Source of the DNA: Enterobacter soli ATCC BAA-2102
GTDB taxonomy: Bacteria > Pseudomonadota > Gammaproteobacteria > Enterobacterales > Enterobacteriaceae
Length of the DNA: 64,000 nucleotides
NCBI RefSeq assembly: GCF_001654845.1
Contig: NZ_LXES01000047.1
Location: 1 to 64,000, forward strand
Direction of reading: 5' to 3'
Shown: one piece after another, positions 59,483 to 64,000 of the stretch
Layout: each line of letters opens with the position of its first letter
Numbering within the stretch: the first letter of the stretch is position 1
Position numbers and translations under genes: made by a program
The notes under the pieces: generated by a model
The model's database searches: none
Told to the model about the DNA's origin: nothing
The model's input: the letters and a program-made list of their open reading frames with translations, nothing else

Positions 59483-59591
59483 CCTTAACGACGTGTTACA
59501 TTTCCTTACACGGATTGTGGCAGGATAAGAAAACCCTGAAGTTTTAAGGTGTATTCTTAAAGCCTGCGACTCTGTGTATAAGGATGTCACG

Positions 59592-60242
59592 ATGTCACGA
59601 TGGAATATTGCTGCCGCTCAGTATGCCCGCCAGCATCACTGCGTGGATGCGCACGTTGAGCACCATTTACGCTTCATTGCCGAAGCCGCACGACAGCAGT
59701 GCGATTTGCTGGTTTTCCCTGAGCTTTCGTTAACCGGCCCGGGTGATGAGGTTCTGCCAGCCCCACCCAGCGTTCGCCAGCTAGAGCCTCTTCTTCGGGC
59801 TACCCAAATATACCGTATTACCGTTATCGCCGGGATCACGCTGGAAAACCAGGGTCAGCGCCAGAAAGGATTAGCCCTGTTTAGCCCGTGCTGCGATACC
59901 GCTCTGCGTTATCCGCAGGGAAGCAACGCGAGCCTTACCCGCGATGATACGCAACTCACCATCATAGACACCCACTCTGACACGCCAAACCTCGACCCAC
60001 TGGCCGCATTATTAACCAGCAGCCAGGATGTAGGCGATCACCGCTGGCGTCAGTCTATTAGTACCTTACAGCGATTTGCCCACAAATATTCGATTGCCGT
60101 GTTGATGGCGAATGCCCGCAACGGCAGCGCGCTGTGGGATGAAAAAGGACAACTCATCGTCCGGGCCGATAAGGGTGAGCTGTTATTGACTGGCTCCCGG
60201 GGAAGACAGGGTTGGCAAGGCGATATCATTCCTTTAGGCTAA
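59592..60242 (+). CDS. yobB: YobB, degenerate nitrilase-fold protein
   Basis: 216-aa member of the carbon-nitrogen hydrolase superfamily from the ATG at 59592 (aaggat upstream). The first catalytic residue is present (Glu44 in VFPELSLTG), but I do not find the lysine or the nucleophilic cysteine. The region where ICYDxxFPE is expected reads IIDTHSDTPNLD. It is also shorter than active nitrilases (about 260-280 aa). Probably not a working amidase. It precedes exoX by 24 bases. Confidence 0.85.
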   Translation: MSRWNIAAAQYARQHHCVDAHVEHHLRFIAEAARQQCDLLVFPELSLTGPGDEVLPAPPSVRQLEPLLRATQIYRITVIAGITLENQGQRQKGLALFSPCCDTALRYPQGSNASLTRDDTQLTIIDTHSDTPNLDPLAALLTSSQDVGDHRWRQSISTLQRFAHKYSIAVLMANARNGSALWDEKGQLIVRADKGELLLTGSRGRQGWQGDIIPLG

Positions 60243-60266
60243 GCGTTTTAGGGTCAGGAGCGATCA

Positions 60267-60929
60267 ATGCTGCGCGTAATCGACACCGAAACTTGCGATC
60301 TTCAGGGCGGAATAGTGGAAGTGGCCTCTGTTGACGTGGTTGACGGTAAAATAGTCAATCCAATGAGTCACCTGGTGCGTCCCGATCGTCCGATTAGCCC
60401 GCAGGCGATGGCCATTCACCGCATTACTGAATCGATGGTGGCGGATAAGCCCTGGATCGAAGAGGTCATCCCCCACTATTACGGCAGCATGTGGTACGTG
60501 GCGCATAACGCCAGTTTTGACCGCCGCGTGTTGCCGGAAATGCCCGGTGAGTGGATCTGTACCATGAAGCTGGCCCGCCGCTTATGGCCGGGGATCAAAT
60601 ACAGCAATATGGCGCTCTACAAATCGCGCAAGCTGAGCGTGAGAACCCCTGAAGGGCTACACCATCACCGTGCCCTGTATGATTGCTATATCACCGCGGC
60701 ACTGCTCATCGATATTATGAATACCTCGGGGTGGACGCCGGATGATATGGCAACCATAACCGGGCGCCCGGCACTGTTGACGACCTTTACGTTCGGCAAG
60801 TACCGCGGAAAAGCGGTGTCTGAAGTTGCCGACAAGGATCCGGGCTATTTGCGCTGGCTGTACAACAACCTCGACAGAATGAGCCCGGAGCTTCGTTTAA
60901 CCCTCCGGCACTATCTGGGCGAATCTTAA
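60267..60929 (+). CDS. exoX: ExoX, exodeoxyribonuclease X
   Basis: DEDDh 3'-5' DNA exonuclease used in mismatch repair and recombination. 220 aa, E. coli length. Motif I IDTETC (Asp6, Glu8), motif II AHNASFDRR, motif III HHHRALYD, plus a C-terminal domain with FGKYRGKAVSEVADKDPGYLRWL. Its TAA overlaps the stop of ptrB within ttaa. Confidence 0.96.
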   Translation: MLRVIDTETCDLQGGIVEVASVDVVDGKIVNPMSHLVRPDRPISPQAMAIHRITESMVADKPWIEEVIPHYYGSMWYVAHNASFDRRVLPEMPGEWICTMKLARRLWPGIKYSNMALYKSRKLSVRTPEGLHHHRALYDCYITAALLIDIMNTSGWTPDDMATITGRPALLTTFTFGKYRGKAVSEVADKDPGYLRWLYNNLDRMSPELRLTLRHYLGES

Positions 60930-62986
60930 TTCCCGACACGGCCTGGCAGCGTATCCTGCGCCAGGCCAATCAAAAAGGCGTACTCCAGCGCGACCCCTTC
61001 GTAGGATTTAAAACGCCCCGATTTACCCCCGTGGCCGGAATCCATGTCCGTGCAAAGTAACAACAGACTGTCGTCAGTTTTCAACTCGCGCAGTTTAGCG
61101 ACCCATTTTGCCGGCTCCCAGTATTGTACCTGCGAGTCATGTAACCCGGTGGTCACCAGCAGATGCGGATAGGCTTTGGCCTCCACGTTGTCGTAAGGGC
61201 TGTACTCTTTCATGTAGCGGTAATAGGTTTCGTCCTGCGGATTGCCCCACTCTTCAAATTCGCCGGTCGTCAGGGGGATGGATTCATCCAGCATCGTGGT
61301 TAACACATCAACAAAGGGCACCTGGGCAACAATGCCTTTAAAACGCTCGGGCCGCGCGTTAATCACCGCTCCCATCAGCATTCCCCCGGCACTGCCCCCC
61401 ATGCCGAAACAAAGCCCCGGATCGCCATAGCCCTGCTCTATCAGCGCATCGCAGACATCAAGATAGTCGTTGAAGGTGTTTTTCTTCCTGAGGAATTTCC
61501 CTTCTTCGTACCAGTGATGGCCCAGCTCACTGCCGCCACGCACATGCGCTATCGCAAAAACGAAACCACGATCGAGTAGGCTCAGCCTGCTGCTGCTAAA
61601 ATCGGCATCCATGCTGGCACCATACGAACCGTAACCGTAAACCAGCAATGGATTTTTGCCCTTACGAAAATGTTCCGGTCGATACACCAGCGATACCGGC
61701 ACTTCCACGCCATCCCGGGCTTTCACCCACAGGTGTTCGCTGCGATAATTTTCCGACTCAAAACCCGCAACCGCAGCCTGTTTCAGCACCTGCCGTTGCC
61801 CGGTGTCCATATCCAGCTCAAACAGTGTGTCCGGCGTAGTCATTGACGAATAGCCATAGCGCAGACGAGACGACTCCGGTTCAGGGTTGAAACCTATCCA
61901 CGTCACATAAGCCGGATCATCAAAGGCAATCCCCACCACTTCCCGCGTTTTACGATTGATCTGCCGCAGGCTGGTCAGCCCGCGCTGGCGCTCTTCCACC
62001 ACCAGCCAGTCAGTGAACAGCGTAAAACCTTCCAGCATCACCTGTTCACGCGCTGGAATTAACACCTCCCATTTCCGCTCGTCGCGCACTTTGGTTTTAT
62101 AAAGGCCGAAGTTTTTCCCCTCGCGGTTTGAGCGCAGGTAAAAGCTGTGCTGGTAGTGATCCAGGCTGTACTCATGATCTTTACGACGCGGCAGGAAGCA
62201 CAAAGGCTGCGCATCAGGAAGCTCCGCATCCAGCAGCAGCACTTCTGAGGTGGTCGCACTGGCAAGAGAGATAACAACATAATGACGGGACGTGGTTTTA
62301 CTCAGGCTGACGTAAAAGGTTTCGTCTTTCTCTTCATACACCAGCTCATCCTGAGCGGCGGATGTCCCAATGGTATGGCGCCAGACCTGGTAAGGCAGCA
62401 ATGTCACCGCGTGTTTTTTCACGTAGTAGACCGTTTCGGAATCATTCGCCCAAACAAAATCCGGTGACACGTTGTCCAGCATCTCGGGATACCAGTTCCC
62501 GCTTTCTAAATTACGAAAACGCAGGCCGTACTGCCGACGCGAAAGATAATCCTCGGCCAGCGCCATAATGGCGTTATCCGGGGAGATGGACATACCGCCC
62601 AGAGTATAGAATTCGCTGTGGGCTGCGCGCTGGTTGGCATCCAGCAGGATTTCCCAGTCATCCCATTCCGCGCTCAGGGCAGACTGGCGTTGATACACCG
62701 GGTATTCGTTGCCGGGCTCGTAGATATGGCGATAGCGATAGCCATTTTTGGTCCAGGGGGCGGAGATATCCCGTTGCGGGATTCGCTCCACCATTTCGGC
62801 TAATAACCGATCCTGAAGCGCCTGCTGGCTGGCCATCACCTTGCGGCCGTAGTCATTTTCCTGGTGAAGATAGTCGAGAACCTCCGGGCGGGAACGCGAA
62901 TCGTCCCGTAGCCAGTAATAGTTGTCTATGCGTGTATCGCCATGCGTGGTAATGGCGTGAGGCTCGCGTCGGGCTTTTGGTGACAT
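60926..62986 (-). CDS. ptrB: PtrB, oligopeptidase B
   Basis: Prolyl-oligopeptidase-family serine peptidase cutting small peptides after Arg or Lys. 686 aa, E. coli length. N-terminal beta-propeller that screens substrate size, then an alpha/beta hydrolase domain with the nucleophile in GGSAGGML, aspartate in GLHDSQVQY and histidine in DSGHGGKSG. Convergent with exoX and divergent from purT. The yebEFG genes found beyond it in E. coli K-12 are absent. Confidence 0.96.
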   Translation of the reverse strand: MSPKARREPHAITTHGDTRIDNYYWLRDDSRSRPEVLDYLHQENDYGRKVMASQQALQDRLLAEMVERIPQRDISAPWTKNGYRYRHIYEPGNEYPVYQRQSALSAEWDDWEILLDANQRAAHSEFYTLGGMSISPDNAIMALAEDYLSRRQYGLRFRNLESGNWYPEMLDNVSPDFVWANDSETVYYVKKHAVTLLPYQVWRHTIGTSAAQDELVYEEKDETFYVSLSKTTSRHYVVISLASATTSEVLLLDAELPDAQPLCFLPRRKDHEYSLDHYQHSFYLRSNREGKNFGLYKTKVRDERKWEVLIPAREQVMLEGFTLFTDWLVVEERQRGLTSLRQINRKTREVVGIAFDDPAYVTWIGFNPEPESSRLRYGYSSMTTPDTLFELDMDTGQRQVLKQAAVAGFESENYRSEHLWVKARDGVEVPVSLVYRPEHFRKGKNPLLVYGYGSYGASMDADFSSSRLSLLDRGFVFAIAHVRGGSELGHHWYEEGKFLRKKNTFNDYLDVCDALIEQGYGDPGLCFGMGGSAGGMLMGAVINARPERFKGIVAQVPFVDVLTTMLDESIPLTTGEFEEWGNPQDETYYRYMKEYSPYDNVEAKAYPHLLVTTGLHDSQVQYWEPAKWVAKLRELKTDDSLLLLCTDMDSGHGGKSGRFKSYEGVALEYAFLIGLAQDTLPGRVGN

Positions 62987-63134
62987 GTTATTTATTCGTT
63001 TTGGTTTTACACCCTATAAGGTTGGCAAAACACACGCACGATGCAAGCGAAACATCGCCGTCAGCTCCGTCACCTGGCCCTGAAATCAGAAAGCGCCATT
63101 TCTTACCCCCCTCATTGGGCCAGAGACAAGACAG

Positions 63135-63157
63135 ACGCAAACGTTTTCGTTTATACT
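63135..63157 (+). promoter_or_regulatory. PurR operator and -10 of purT
   Basis: acgcaaacgttttcgt (63135-63150) fits the PurR palindrome ACGCAAACGTTTTCGT exactly, directly next to tatact (63152-63157). Repression when purines are plentiful is the known behaviour of purT in E. coli. Confidence 0.9.
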
Positions 63158-63184
63158 GCGCGCAACTTTTTCAGGGGGATTATT

Positions 63185-64000
63185 ATGACTCGTTTAGGAA
63201 CCGCGCTGCGTCCGGCAGCCACTCGCGTAATGCTGCTGGGCTCAGGTGAACTGGGTAAAGAAGTCGCCATTGAGTGCCAGCGTTTAGGCGTGGAAGTGAT
63301 TGCGGTTGACCGTTATGCGGATGCGCCTGCCATGCATGTCGCCCATCGCTCACATGTTATAAACATGCTGGATGGCGATGCCCTGCGTGCCCTGATTGCA
63401 CAAGAAAAACCGGATTTTGTGGTGCCTGAAATCGAAGCTATTGCCACTGATACGTTGATTGCGCTTGAGCAGGAAGGCCAGCGCGTTGTGCCTTGTGCGA
63501 AAGCGGCAAAGCTCACCATGAATCGCGAAGGCATTCGCCGCCTGGCGGCAGAAGAGCTGGCCCTGCCAACCTCCAGCTACCGTTTTGCTGACAGCAAAGA
63601 GACCTTTTTCAGTGCCGTGGAAGAGATTGGCTACCCGTGCATCATTAAGCCAGTAATGAGCTCCTCCGGCAAAGGACAAAGCTTTATCCGCGATAGCGCC
63701 ACGCTGGACAAGGCCTGGGATTACGCACAACAGGGTGGCCGCGCAGGCGCCGGACGCGTAATTGTTGAAGGTGTGGTGAAGTTTGATTTCGAAATCACCT
63801 TGCTGACCGTTAGCGCCGTGGACGGCGTGCATTTCTGCGAAGCAATCGGCCATCGCCAGGAAGATGGCGATTATCGTGAGTCCTGGCAGCCTCAGCAGAT
63901 GAGTGCCCTGGCGCTGGAGCGTGCGCAGGAGATCGCCCGCAAAGTGGTACTGGCTCTGGGCGGCTATGGCCTGTTCGGCGTTGAGCTGTTTGTCTGTGGC
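63185..64000 (+). CDS. purT: PurT, formate-dependent GAR transformylase (partial)
   Basis: ATP-grasp enzyme that makes formylglycinamide ribonucleotide from formate and ATP, an alternative third step of purine synthesis. The first 272 codons are present; the usual length is about 392, so the gene runs off the window with no frame damage. MLLGSGELGKEVAIECQRLG is the N-terminal nucleotide fold; CIIKPVMSSSGKGQS is the ATP-grasp loop. ATG at 63185 with aggggg upstream; PurR box in the promoter. Confidence 0.97.
   Translation, partial: MTRLGTALRPAATRVMLLGSGELGKEVAIECQRLGVEVIAVDRYADAPAMHVAHRSHVINMLDGDALRALIAQEKPDFVVPEIEAIATDTLIALEQEGQRVVPCAKAAKLTMNREGIRRLAAEELALPTSSYRFADSKETFFSAVEEIGYPCIIKPVMSSSGKGQSFIRDSATLDKAWDYAQQGGRAGAGRVIVEGVVKFDFEITLLTVSAVDGVHFCEAIGHRQEDGDYRESWQPQQMSALALERAQEIARKVVLALGGYGLFGVELFVCG

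Noticed and set aside
1..64000. Prophage, insertion sequence, CRISPR, toxin-antitoxin or defence island
   Set aside because: No integrase, transposase, spacer array, restriction or phage structural gene was found; all sizeable frames are accounted for by core genes.
1..64000. tRNA or rRNA genes
   Set aside because: No cloverleaf-like sequence with a TTCGA-type T-arm was noticed in the gaps, and none is expected in this block.

Overview
The window is ordinary core chromosome of an enterobacterium close to Enterobacter, Lelliottia or Leclercia. Nearly every protein matches its E. coli K-12 counterpart in length and motifs, as recalled from memory. The extra genes (a FoxA/FhuA-like siderophore receptor, an FtsI paralogue beside rlmA, a VirK/YbjX-family gene) and GC-rich REP-like intergenic repeats fit the Enterobacter side of the family better than Escherichia. 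I see no prophage, insertion sequence, integrase, tRNA, rRNA, CRISPR array or toxin-antitoxin pair. I found no unambiguous new multi-gene system.

Layout. 1-2.4 kb: a structured repeat, then a Fur-controlled TonB receptor. 2.5-18.3 kb: the block ymgE, ycgR, emtA, ldcA, cvrA, dadX, dadA, ycgB, fadR, nhaB, dsbB, ycgN, ycgM, ycgL, minC, minD, minE. 18.4-30.7 kb: rnd, fadD, yeaY, tsaB, yoaA, yoaB, yoaH, pabB, nudL, sdaA, pdeD. 30.7-36.8 kb: yoaE with a possible overlapping upstream ORF, manXYZ, yobD, and mntP behind MntR boxes and a manganese riboswitch. 36.8-45.8 kb: rlmA, the FtsI-like transpeptidase, cspC, yobF, an MBL-fold hydrolase, yebO, mgrB, yobH, kdgR, yebQ, htpX. 46-57 kb: prc, proQ, msrC, letA, letB, rsmF, yebV, pphA, a virK-like gene. 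57-64 kb: the antisense sRNA pair sdsR/ryeA, a copper cluster (yobA, yebZ, yebY), holE, yobB, exoX, ptrB and the first two thirds of purT.

Themes. Metal homeostasis recurs: the Fur-box receptor, manganese export by MntP, and periplasmic copper handling by YobA, YebZ and YebY. Envelope upkeep is heavily represented (EmtA, LdcA, the PBP3 paralogue, Prc, HtpX, LetA/LetB, DsbB). Fatty-acid control is represented by both FadR and its target fadD, which carries a FadR-like operator. The PhoPQ network appears through MgrB, which damps PhoQ, and through a PhoP-like box beside the virK-like gene. RNA-level control includes ProQ, CspC, RNase D, SdsR/RyeA and the mntP riboswitch.

Against the K-12 map the window joins two segments that are far apart there, at a minE-rnd junction. 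It lacks several K-12 accessory genes (umuDC, hlyE, ycgJ, ycgK, yebW, yebEFG) at their usual junctions. The most rewarding places for a second look are the inserted genes, the mntP regulatory region and a few palindromic intergenic elements.
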